Origin: Chitinispirillaceae bacterium
Lineage (GTDB): Bacteria > Fibrobacterota > Chitinivibrionia > Chitinivibrionales > Chitinispirillaceae
Direction: 5' to 3'
NCBI GenBank assembly: GCA_016926315.1
Contig: JAFGOU010000421.1
Location: forward strand, 1 to 14,131
Length of the DNA stretch: 14,131 bases
The notes under the pieces are model-generated. The model was not told the DNA's origin. It worked only from the letters and a program-made list of their open reading frames with translations, and searched no databases. Position numbers and translations under genes: made by a program. Below are positions 1 to 7,152 of the stretch, one piece after another. Numbering within the stretch: position 1 is the first letter of the stretch; every line of letters starts with the position of its first letter.

Positions 1-1
1 G

Positions 2-2503
2 GCAATGGCTTCTCAAGCGGGGATGGCGAAGAAGGCGTCTGCCGGTGATGCCATGACCGATGAAAAGGCGAAACAGACGACCGGCTCTACCGCAAAGGGT
101 ATTGGAGGGCGTGGCGCTGCGAAGGCCGCGGTTTCATCGGACCTTTCCCGCATTAAAGCACGCGCCAACCTCAACGAAACCGCCTTTTTCTTCCCGAAGC
201 TTGCCACCAATGACAAAGGCGAGATCGTCGTGTCGTTCACCATGCCCGAGGCGCTTACCCGCTGGAAACTGCTCGGTTTTGCCCACACACGCGACCTGAA
301 GTCCGGTTCGGTAACCAAGGAGCTGATTACCCAGAAGCCGCTGATGGTCATGCCGAACCTGCCGCGATTCCTGCGCGAACATGATACCATTGCGCTTTCG
401 GCAAAGATTTTTAACCTGTCCGATTCATCGCTCGCCGGATCCGCCCAGCTTATGCTGTTTGACGCTACCACCATGAAACCGGTTGATACCGCCATGAGAA
501 ATCGTGGCCCGGTGAAAAAAATTGTCGTCAGCAGAGGGCTCTCGGCCGTGGTGTTCTGGACGATCGCGGTACCGGAAGGCATTCCCGCGGTCACGGTGCG
601 GATCGTTGCCAAAGCCGGCGATTTTTCCGACGGCGAGGAGACCACCCTGCCGATTCTGACCAACCGGACGCTGGTCACCGAGACCATGCCGCTGCCAATG
701 AGGGGAAAGGGCGAGAAGCAATTCACCTTTGAGAAGCTGGTATCGCAGAGTGCCGGCTCGCCCACGCTTCGTCATCACCGGCTGACGCTCGAATATACCC
801 AGAATCCGGCCTGGTACGCGGTACAGGCGCTGCCGTATCTCATGGAATTTCCTTATGATTGCGCAGAACAGATTTTTTCCCGCTATTATGCGAACACCCT
901 GGCGTCAGGCATTGCCAATGCCACGCCGAAAATCAGGGCGGTCTTTGAAGCATGGAAGCGCGGCGCTCACGGGACGCTTCTTTCGAGCCTCGAAAAGAAC
1001 CAGGAGCTTAAAAGCGCACTTCTCGAAGAGACACCCTGGGTGCTTGACGGCAAAAACGAGTCTGAGGCAAAAAAACGGATTGCGCTTCTGTTCGATCTCA
1101 ACAGGATGTCGAACGAACGGACGGCAGCGCAGCGCAGCCTCGCAAAAATGCAGATGTCAAGCGGTGGCTGGCCGTGGTTCGACGGCATGCCCGAGGACCG
1201 GTATATCACGCAGTATATCGTGACCGGTTTTGGAAAGCTGACGAAACTTAAAATGACCGGCCTGTCAAAAGACGGAGAGCTTAAAACCATGGTGGAACGG
1301 GCGGTACGGTATACCGACGACCGGATTCGTGAGGATTACGAGCGGGTCGTCAAACAGGGGGCGAACCTTGATTCGAATAACCTCGGCCCGCTTCAGATTT
1401 ATTATCTGTACGGCAGGACCTTTTTCGGCGGGATAGCGGTTGACGAGCACAACAGGAAAGCGTTTGCTTATTATATGAATCAGGCGTCAAAATACTGGGT
1501 ACGCGCGAACCGTTACCAGCAGGGTATGATCGCCCTTGCGCTTAGCCGTAAAGGTGTTAAAGACGTTCCGATGGACATAATAAAGTCGCTTCGGGAAAAT
1601 GCGCTCCACAGTGAAGAGATGGGGATGTACTGGAAAGAGAGGTATGAAGGGTATTCCTGGTATGAGGCGCCGATAGAGGCTCAGGCTCTTTATATTGAAG
1701 CGTTCGACGAAGTGGCACGTGACAGCGTTTCGGTCGAGGCCATGAAGGTATGGCTTCTCAAGAGCAAGCAGACGCAGAACTGGAAGACCACCAGGGCCAC
1801 GGCCGAGGCATGCTACGCATTGTTGTTGCGTGGCGCCGGCCTGCTGGCACGGGGCAACGACGTGATGGTTACACTCGGCACGATGATGATCGACCCGAAA
1901 AAGCTCAAGGACGTTTCGGTTGAGGCCGGGACCGGCTATTTCAAGACCTCATGGAGCGGCACCGAGATCAAGCCTGAAATGGGTCGGGTAAAGGTTTCCA
2001 AGATACACTCCGGCGTGGCATGGGGAGCGCTGTACTGGCAGTATTTCGAGCAGCTTGACAAGATCACTAATGCCGCAACGCCGCTTACCCTCAACAAGAA
2101 GCTTTTTCATAAGCGCAACAGTGACCGCGGTCCGGTGTTGGAGCCGGTCAACGGAACGACCGCCCTCAAGGCGGGAGACCGGATCACGGTGCGCATCGAA
2201 CTTCGCGTTGACCGGGACCTTGAATATGTACATATGAAGGACCTTCGCGCAGCGGGATTTGAACCGGTAACCGTATTCTCCGGTTATCGGTGGCAGGGCG
2301 GGCTGGGGTATTATGAGAGCACCCGTGATGCGGCAACACACTTCTTCTTCGCCTCGTTGCGCAAGGGTACGCATGTTTTTGAGTATGATCTGATCGTACA
2401 CCACAGGGGCGATTTTTCAAACGGCATCACCTCCATCCAGTGCATGTATGCGCCGGAGTTTACGAGCCATTCGGAGGGGATACGGGTGAAGGTGGGGGAA
2501 TAG
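2..2503 (+). CDS. Alpha-2-macroglobulin family protein, C-terminal part (5' truncated by window)
   Basis: Envelope protease-trap protein; the frame is open to the window edge and full bacterial homologues are roughly 1500-2000 residues, so over half is missing upstream. Residues are numbered from the in-window ATG at base 5, which is probably an internal Met. Residues 1-50 are a low-complexity Ala/Gly/Lys/Ser stretch. Next comes the macroglobulin domain around NETAFFFPKL (57-66) and PEALTRWKLLGF (81-92), matching MG7 of animal A2M. The thioester motif CAEQ is intact (Cys286-Gln289, inside PYDCAEQ), so covalent capture of proteases is expected. A helical thioester domain follows, then a C-terminal beta domain with GFEPVTVFSGYRW and YYESTRDAATHFFF, typical of the last domain of bacterial A2Ms. 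Low-complexity sequence just before MG7 is where the protease bait region lies in A2Ms. The usual partner pbpC is not downstream; upstream cannot be seen. Family call secure. Confidence 0.93.
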   Translation, partial: AMASQAGMAKKASAGDAMTDEKAKQTTGSTAKGIGGRGAAKAAVSSDLSRIKARANLNETAFFFPKLATNDKGEIVVSFTMPEALTRWKLLGFAHTRDLKSGSVTKELITQKPLMVMPNLPRFLREHDTIALSAKIFNLSDSSLAGSAQLMLFDATTMKPVDTAMRNRGPVKKIVVSRGLSAVVFWTIAVPEGIPAVTVRIVAKAGDFSDGEETTLPILTNRTLVTETMPLPMRGKGEKQFTFEKLVSQSAGSPTLRHHRLTLEYTQNPAWYAVQALPYLMEFPYDCAEQIFSRYYANTLASGIANATPKIRAVFEAWKRGAHGTLLSSLEKNQELKSALLEETPWVLDGKNESEAKKRIALLFDLNRMSNERTAAQRSLAKMQMSSGGWPWFDGMPEDRYITQYIVTGFGKLTKLKMTGLSKDGELKTMVERAVRYTDDRIREDYERVVKQGANLDSNNLGPLQIYYLYGRTFFGGIAVDEHNRKAFAYYMNQASKYWVRANRYQQGMIALALSRKGVKDVPMDIIKSLRENALHSEEMGMYWKERYEGYSWYEAPIEAQALYIEAFDEVARDSVSVEAMKVWLLKSKQTQNWKTTRATAEACYALLLRGAGLLARGNDVMVTLGTMMIDPKKLKDVSVEAGTGYFKTSWSGTEIKPEMGRVKVSKIHSGVAWGALYWQYFEQLDKITNAATPLTLNKKLFHKRNSDRGPVLEPVNGTTALKAGDRITVRIELRVDRDLEYVHMKDLRAAGFEPVTVFSGYRWQGGLGYYESTRDAATHFFFASLRKGTHVFEYDLIVHHRGDFSNGITSIQCMYAPEFTSHSEGIRVKVGE

Positions 2504-2504
2504 A

Positions 2505-2535
2505 AAATTCGAAAAGGCAAACTCGAAATTCGAAA
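2505..2535. repeat. Short tandem direct repeat AAATTCGAAA x2
   Basis: Two exact 10-base copies of AAATTCGAAA at 2505-2514 and 2526-2535 are 21 bases apart, directly after the A2M stop codon, in the 115-base convergent gap before the thiE stop. The core TTCGAA is palindromic. Strings of TTCGAAA-type units are common intergenic repeats in some bacterial genomes. No terminator hairpin with a T-run was found in this gap. Confidence 0.5.
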
Positions 2536-2618
2536 GGAGAACCGATCTCGGACGATTTAGACCCATGCAGATGGTGACGGTGAAGATACTATTATGAGAC
2601 GGTTAACAAAGAAATATT

Positions 2619-3245
2619 TTAAAAAAATTCCCCACAAATCTTCCCGACCTCCATCAGCACCTTTTCCGGCTCCTTTGCCTGCATGAGTTGCCGCACCATG
2701 CAGAAATTCCTGGCGCCGGCGGACAGGACGTCACGGAGGTTCGTAAGGTCAATGCCGCCGATCGCCACTGCGGGAACGGTGGCGGCCGCTAGCATTGTTT
2801 TCATGCCGTCAAGCCCTAGTGCGGGGTCGGCCTTTGCCTTGGTGGGTGTGGGGAAGACCGGGCCGACGCCGATGTACTCCGGCCGCAGGGCGCATGCGGC
2901 GATGGTCTGGGCAGGGGAGTGGGTGGAAAGGCCGATGATCGCATTGGGACCCACGATCGCGCGGGCGTCGGCAAACGGGAGGTCCTCCTGGCCGAGGTGT
3001 ACGCCGTCGGCATTGACCTTTGCGGCAATGCCGGGATGGTCGTTGATGATAAGGCGGGAACCGGAGCCGGCGGTAATGGCGCGCAGTCTCTCGGCATTGG
3101 CCAGGATTGTGCCGGCAGGCTCCTGTTTCATGCGGAGCTGGATGAATGATGCCCCGTGATCAACGAGCAGCCGGGTCATGTACTCATACCCTTTGACGGG
3201 ATCGGTGAGGATGGCGTAGAGGCCGAAGGTATTTGGGATTTCCAT
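2619..3245 (-). CDS. thiE: Thiamine-phosphate synthase ThiE
   Basis: Joins HMP pyrophosphate and thiazole phosphate to make thiamine phosphate; cytosolic TIM barrel. The 208 residues from the chosen ATG match the usual ThiE length. Visible motifs: IQLRMK (35-40, usually QLREK), IINDH (66-70, metal/pyrophosphate Asp69), DGVHLGQED (80-88), GLSTHS (105-110), YIGVGPVFPTPTK (124-136) and AIGGI (161-165). The last phosphate-binding loop, usually VVSAI-like, reads MVRQL (183-187). The frame stays open upstream to a TTG at 3314, but that would overlap the MutY-like gene and family homology starts at the ATG at 3245. No good Shine-Dalgarno precedes that ATG. It lies 16 bases after the stop of the MutY-like gene, so co-transcription and translational coupling are likely. 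No TPP riboswitch was recognised. No other thi genes are nearby. Confidence 0.9.
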   Translation of the reverse strand: MEIPNTFGLYAILTDPVKGYEYMTRLLVDHGASFIQLRMKQEPAGTILANAERLRAITAGSGSRLIINDHPGIAAKVNADGVHLGQEDLPFADARAIVGPNAIIGLSTHSPAQTIAACALRPEYIGVGPVFPTPTKAKADPALGLDGMKTMLAAATVPAVAIGGIDLTNLRDVLSAGARNFCMVRQLMQAKEPEKVLMEVGKICGEFF

Positions 3246-3261
3246 ATCTGGCAAAAATACT

Positions 3262-4089
3262 CTATGGTATCCGATAACGGTTTTTACCATGGACCAGGAG
3301 ATTTTCCCTGACAAGCTGTTCCGTGACCGGACGGATGATTTCTCGCGTCGCGGGGATCAAGGCGGACAGCTGGTCAATCGTGAGCGATGGCCGGGCAAGA
3401 AGCGTTTTCAGGACCGCACCCCGCACCTGGCGACGCGACCCCTCAAAGCGTGGCTGTGTTTTATGGTGCGCGCTGCGGCGGGAAACATTACCGTGGCGTT
3501 TCTTGAGCCGGGTACCGTAATCCATGAGCGCGGAGTACCACTCCCGGGGGTGTTTCCGGTCAAGCACCTGTGTGGCAATGGGAAGCAGCTCTTTGTCTGT
3601 TACCTTGTTACGGTTGGGGAAAAAATGGTGTATCAGTACCGTTCGTATGTTGGTTTCGAGAAACACCGAAGGTTTGTTGAACGCGAAAGCGCAGATCGAT
3701 GCCGCGGTTGCCGGACCGATGCCGGGAAGACGTACAAGGAGCTCCGGTGAGTCGGGCAGGTTTCCGAGGTGATCGCGAGCTATGATTTCGGCGGCTTTTT
3801 TAAGATTGAGCGCGCGGCGGTTGTAACCAAGCCCCTGCCATTGAGCAAGGATGGTGGAGAGGGGGGCGCGGGCAAGGGCGATGAAATCAGGGAACGCGGC
3901 GATAAAAGGCGGGAATTTTTCAGCGACGCGGTCGACCTGCGTCTGCTGCAGCATGATTTCTGAAATGAAAATTGAGAAGGGATCGAATACCGTTCGCCAG
4001 GGGAGCGTGCGGCCGTGTTTTTTATAGAACGCTCTGACCATGGAGCGGAAGCTTCTGATTTCGGCAGGAGATAATGATGTTTTTTTCAT
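3262..4089 (-). CDS. MutY-like HhH-GPD DNA glycosylase lacking the iron-sulfur cluster
   Basis: Base-excision-repair glycosylase of the HhH-GPD superfamily, probably acting on adenine mispaired with G or 8-oxoG. From the ATG at 4089 it has 275 residues. Seen: LPWR (29-32), SEIMLQQTQV (43-52, with the MutY catalytic Glu at 44), WQGLGYNRRALNL (84-96), the helix-hairpin-helix LPGIGPATAA (121-130) and FLETNIRTV (143-151). The conserved GPD aspartate is replaced by Glu145. The protein has a single cysteine (133), so the four-Cys [4Fe-4S] site of classical MutY is absent, and no C-terminal Nudix-like domain follows. Residues 215-275 look like a winged helix. The frame extends upstream to a GTG at 4425, but that part overlaps the radical SAM gene and has no homology. 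There is no Shine-Dalgarno before the ATG. Clusterless MutY proteins are known, so this is a variant rather than a degraded gene. The 224 bases upstream (4090-4313) contain only a possible -10 box. Confidence 0.85.
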   Translation of the reverse strand: MKKTSLSPAEIRSFRSMVRAFYKKHGRTLPWRTVFDPFSIFISEIMLQQTQVDRVAEKFPPFIAAFPDFIALARAPLSTILAQWQGLGYNRRALNLKKAAEIIARDHLGNLPDSPELLVRLPGIGPATAASICAFAFNKPSVFLETNIRTVLIHHFFPNRNKVTDKELLPIATQVLDRKHPREWYSALMDYGTRLKKRHGNVSRRSAHHKTQPRFEGSRRQVRGAVLKTLLARPSLTIDQLSALIPATREIIRPVTEQLVRENLLVHGKNRYRIP

Positions 4090-4104
4090 GAGGTCGGGGC
4101 GGAC

Positions 4105-4110
4105 AGTATA
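4105..4110 (-). promoter_or_regulatory. Possible -10 box for the MutY-like gene
   Basis: On the minus strand TATACT (5 of 6 to TATAAT) sits 15 bases before the ATG at 4089. The spacing predicts a transcript with a leader of about eight bases, in line with the missing Shine-Dalgarno. No good -35 lies at 17 bases; a TTGGTC is 21 bases away. Weak call. Confidence 0.25.
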
Positions 4111-4313
4111 TTTTTTACGGTATGTTCTGGAGACCAAAACAGCGCGCTTGGTACTGGAGCGTCGCGGTGCTTTTCTTTGCACTCCGAATGGTGTTCCGTT
4201 TTGCCCGGTTTTTTCTAAGGGCCGCGGAAAAACAGGCGCAGTTGCACGACCGGCGAAGGCCGAAGAAGGCCCGGGCAAAAGGTTCCCGTTTTTCCTGAAC
4301 AGTCGCGTTTCGA

Positions 4314-5297
4314 TTAATCGTTCCCGGTGAGCCGCTCCTCCTTCCGTTTGTTGAAGTCGATGACAAACCCCCGGTCGATCCGTTCCAGTTCCTGATAAAA
4401 TCCGTTCAACCCTTGTTCGATGCACTCCCGCTTGAATGGTTCATACTCCCCGGCAGTGAGGCTGCGGTTGATTTCGGGAAAATCAACGGCACGGTGGAGC
4501 GGCCGGTACTGCGCCATGAGGCTGATATACAGGTCGTGGGGGTCGAAACAGGCCGGGAGGAAACGCAGGATCTCGGCGGTGCCGGCGCGGTTTTCCGGCA
4601 GGACCAGATGGCGGATGCACATGCCGCGATACGCGATGCCGCTTTCGTCGAGCCGTAGCGGGCCGGTCTGGCGGAACATCTCGCTAACGGCACGCCGGTT
4701 GACTTCCACGTAATCTCCTGCGCCTGAGTAGGCGGCGGCGGACTCGTTATTGCCGTATTTCATGTCGGGCAGGTAAATGTCCACGATGCCGGAGAGGAGT
4801 GCGAGCGTTTCCGCAAGCTCATACCCGCCGCAGTTGTAGACAATCGGAATGGTCAGGCCCGATTCCGCCGCCTGTTTGAGCGCCCGTACCACCCAGGGGA
4901 GGAAGTGGGTGGCGGTGACGAGATTGATATTATGGCAGCCAGCTTCCTGCAGGCCCCTCATTTTTTCCGCAAGTTCGGGGACCGTGTACGGTCTGCCTTC
5001 GGCAAGGTGCGAAAGCTGGTAGTTCTGGCAGAAGACGCATTGAAGCGTGCAGAAGGTGAAAAAAACGGTGCCTGATCCGCCGGCGCCTGAAATCGGCGGC
5101 TCTTCGCCATGGTGGGGAAAGATGCTGGAGACGATCAATTCCCCGGGCGCGCCGCAGAAGCCGGTTTCGCCGGAGAATCGGTCGACGCCGCAGCGGCGCG
5201 GGCAGAGTTCGCACGAGCGGGCGATTTGGTCAAGGCGCCGGATTGTTTCTTCCCATTGTTCGGCAGGGACAACGGTATAGGAGGCAGGGCGGCCCAC
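4314..5297 (-). CDS. Radical SAM protein, PflX-type (COG1313)
   Basis: Radical SAM enzyme of the family called PflX or putative pyruvate formate-lyase activating enzyme; true substrate unknown. The 327 residues carry the radical SAM cluster motif CX3CX2C in FCTLQCVFCQNY (Cys83, 87, 90). An N-terminal cysteine set, CELCPRRC (Cys29, 32, 36) plus Cys48 in GFCGAPGE, is typical of this family and may hold a second metal site. Other family hallmarks: FPHHGEEPPISG (60-71), GCHNINLVTATHFLP (120-134), IPIVYNCGGYE (150-160), DIYLPDMKYG (173-182) and RHLVLPEN (229-236). The start is a GTG at 5295-5297, two bases after the stop of the FHA-transglycosylase gene, with a weak GGAA about 7 bases upstream, so translation is probably coupled. 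No pyruvate formate-lyase-like glycyl radical enzyme is present in the window, so a role as its activase is unsupported. It is not the AmmeMemoRadiSam-type radical SAM protein. Confidence 0.88.
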   Translation of the reverse strand: MGRPASYTVVPAEQWEETIRRLDQIARSCELCPRRCGVDRFSGETGFCGAPGELIVSSIFPHHGEEPPISGAGGSGTVFFTFCTLQCVFCQNYQLSHLAEGRPYTVPELAEKMRGLQEAGCHNINLVTATHFLPWVVRALKQAAESGLTIPIVYNCGGYELAETLALLSGIVDIYLPDMKYGNNESAAAYSGAGDYVEVNRRAVSEMFRQTGPLRLDESGIAYRGMCIRHLVLPENRAGTAEILRFLPACFDPHDLYISLMAQYRPLHRAVDFPEINRSLTAGEYEPFKRECIEQGLNGFYQELERIDRGFVIDFNKRKEERLTGND

Positions 5298-5299
5298 GG

Positions 5300-6955
5300 T
5301 CAGTTCCGGCGGGATCCGATTTCGACGAAATCGTTTTCAGCCTCAAGAGTAGCAATATCCCGTGTTGGTATGGATGCAAACCCGTACTGTCGCGGGTTTT
5401 CCGAAATGATCATCAGGGCGATCACCCGCGGGATGTATTCGTTGGTCTCCTCGGCAAGGTATCCCTTCCGGTAGATATACCAGAAGTCGCGGTTGCGCAT
5501 CGGGTCGTCGATCTTGCGGAGCGCGCGCATGATGCGGCCTTCGCCCGCATTGTATGCGGCCATGCAGAGCATCACCGAGCTTTTACCGCCGAACATGCCG
5601 ATCAGCTCCTTGAAATACTGGGCGGCCGCGATCGTGGCTTTTTCAGGGTCGGTCCGTTCGTCGAGAGTGCCTTCCTGCCGCAAACCGAACTGTTTTCCGG
5701 TGGCGGGCATGAACTGCCAGAGGCCGCGTGCCCCGGCATGGGAGAGGGCCATGGGATTGAACCCGCTTTCGAGCATGGAAACATAAGCAAGCTCGATGGG
5801 AAGGTTCTTTTCCCGGAATATTTTATGGATCATGGGAAAGTATTTCTCTTTGCGTTTAAGGTAGCGGCCGATGACATCATGCAGGTCGCCGGAATAGACC
5901 CGGATATGGTATTTGACCCGTTGTACCATCTCCTTGGGGATATGGTAATCCGATTCGCCGAACTGCTTCAGGATGCGATCGATCTCTTTTTCAATAGGGT
6001 CGGAATAAAACTTGTCGAAATCGGTCTCATTGATCTGCGTCTGGAGCGAGGAAAAGGATTTTTCCTTTCGTTCCATTTCGGCTATCAGCTTTTCGAGCTC
6101 GTCATCGTTCGCTTCGGGGTTTTTCTTCGCCGAGGCGATCTTCCGGTCGTATTCGTCAAGGTCTTTGCGCAAATCCTGCGCCTTGCCGATGATCTGCTGG
6201 TACTGATACGAGCGAACCGCGAAGAAGGTCGCCACCGCCACGGAGACGATCGCGATGGCGAATACGATATAGAGCCAGTTCCGGTGGGTGTTCCTGCTGG
6301 CGGTGTACATGGACCGCAGCATGTTGGTCTGCGTTTTGCCGAGGTTACCGCCGTTGATGAGCCGTTCCAGCCGTTTGCCGTCCTTCATGAGCTTGTGGAC
6401 GTCATCGGCCTCCAGCTTGTTTTCGACCAGCTTCTGCTGGATCTGCATGGTGATCGACGTGTCGTCGTCCCCGCCTTTTTTTTTATGCGCCGGGTGTATC
6501 GATGAGGCGTTAAGGTAGTCGAACTCGCCGCCTTTACGAAGCGTCTCCCGGTTCATTTTTTTTTTAAGGGGGGAAAGGTCATCCTCCTGTGTTTTGATGC
6601 CGGTCGTCATTGCAGCGTCGGGAGGCGAAGCCTGCAGTTCGAGCTCAATGGCCGAGGATATCAGTTTCAGCCGGGGGCCGGCCTGCCCAAAACCTATTTC
6701 ATCGCCGTCCATGATCTCCTTTTCGGCGATTTTTATCTCATTGACAAAAGTGCCATTGGTGCTCTGCAGGTCCTGCACCATGATCCGCTCGGGAGATTTG
6801 TAGATTATCAGGTGGTGACTTGAGACGCTTTTCTCGGCAGCGTTGATCGCGACCGTGTTCTGTGAGCTCCGGCCGATACTCACCGCGCCGTCGGGAAGAA
6901 GATACCGGCGGCCGATTTCAATGCCGCGGGTGATTTCAAGATAGTAGTAGCTCAT
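5300..6955 (-). CDS. FHA domain / transmembrane / lytic transglycosylase fusion
   Basis: 551-residue membrane protein joining phosphothreonine recognition to peptidoglycan cleavage. Residues 1-100 form an FHA domain with GRSSQN (28-33), SSHH (45-48) and STNGT (65-69), the conserved Gly-Arg, Ser, His and Asn-Gly positions. A charged linker (105-225) follows, then one membrane helix (about 227-246), a coiled-coil-like Lys/Glu segment (255-310) and an SLT goose-type domain. That domain has LAYVSMLESGFNP (389-401, catalytic Glu396), GARGLWQFMP (408-417), the YF region near 447 and MAAYNAGEGR (465-474), as in MltD-like enzymes. There is no LysM and no N-terminal signal peptide, so a type II topology is inferred, with FHA in the cytoplasm and the enzyme in the periplasm. 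The start ATG has GGGA six bases upstream. It is first in a minus-strand block and abuts the radical SAM gene. Two poly-A tracts interrupt the linker (see findings). Confidence 0.92.
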   Translation of the reverse strand: MSYYYLEITRGIEIGRRYLLPDGAVSIGRSSQNTVAINAAEKSVSSHHLIIYKSPERIMVQDLQSTNGTFVNEIKIAEKEIMDGDEIGFGQAGPRLKLISSAIELELQASPPDAAMTTGIKTQEDDLSPLKKKMNRETLRKGGEFDYLNASSIHPAHKKKGGDDDTSITMQIQQKLVENKLEADDVHKLMKDGKRLERLINGGNLGKTQTNMLRSMYTASRNTHRNWLYIVFAIAIVSVAVATFFAVRSYQYQQIIGKAQDLRKDLDEYDRKIASAKKNPEANDDELEKLIAEMERKEKSFSSLQTQINETDFDKFYSDPIEKEIDRILKQFGESDYHIPKEMVQRVKYHIRVYSGDLHDVIGRYLKRKEKYFPMIHKIFREKNLPIELAYVSMLESGFNPMALSHAGARGLWQFMPATGKQFGLRQEGTLDERTDPEKATIAAAQYFKELIGMFGGKSSVMLCMAAYNAGEGRIMRALRKIDDPMRNRDFWYIYRKGYLAEETNEYIPRVIALMIISENPRQYGFASIPTRDIATLEAENDFVEIGSRRN

Positions 6956-7040
6956 ATGCTTTCCCGGCCGGGTACAGGATTTTGTGGGCCGATCTTCCCT
7001 GCCGGTAAAATAAGAGATGCCGGGGAAGAGTGCTTAAAAT

Positions 7041-7055
7041 AGGAAAGGGTTTCCT
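7041..7055. repeat. Small hairpin in the divergent intergenic region
   Basis: AGGAAA-GGG-TTTCCT is a perfect six-base inverted repeat with a three-base loop, 86 bases upstream of the FHA-transglycosylase start and 98 bases upstream of the cysteine-rich lipoprotein. It may be chance or a regulatory structure. No clear sigma-70 promoter pair was found in 6956-7152. Confidence 0.3.
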
Positions 7056-7074
7056 CTGCGGGAGATGTTCCGTG

Positions 7075-7094
7075 CATCAGAGCGCTGCCTGATG
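7075..7094. repeat. CATCAG/CTGATG hairpin upstream of the cysteine-rich lipoprotein
   Basis: CATCAG (7075-7080) and CTGATG (7089-7094) are perfect six-base inverted arms. A GC/GC inner pairing lies within the eight-base centre, which itself contains the palindrome AGCGCT. It stands 58 bases before the start at 7153 and is not followed by a T-run, so an operator or leader hairpin is more likely than a terminator. Confidence 0.3.
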
Positions 7095-7152
7095 GTATAT
7101 TTATCTGTATTTTGTCGGAATCATTAAGAAACGTCAGGAGGTTTTTTACCCT

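Noticed and set aside
13..765. A 250-codon minus-strand open frame opposite the macroglobulin gene
   Set aside because: The plus-strand reading has family motifs throughout; the antisense product looks compositional.
3246..3320. TPP riboswitch ahead of thiE
   Set aside because: Only 16 bases separate thiE from the upstream gene and no THI-box sequence was recognised.
4260..4300. Intrinsic terminator after the radical SAM gene (GGCC stem with TTCTTC loop on the minus strand)
   Set aside because: The stem is only four pairs and is not followed by a U-run.
4090..4425. N-terminal extension of the MutY-like protein from a GTG at 4425
   Set aside because: The extension is basic low-complexity sequence that overlaps the end of the radical SAM gene; family homology starts at the ATG at 4089.
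5243..6505. A 420-codon plus-strand open frame opposite the FHA-transglycosylase gene
   Set aside because: It is antisense to a gene with clear FHA and SLT motifs, shows no domain of its own, and is a by-product of GC-rich codon use.
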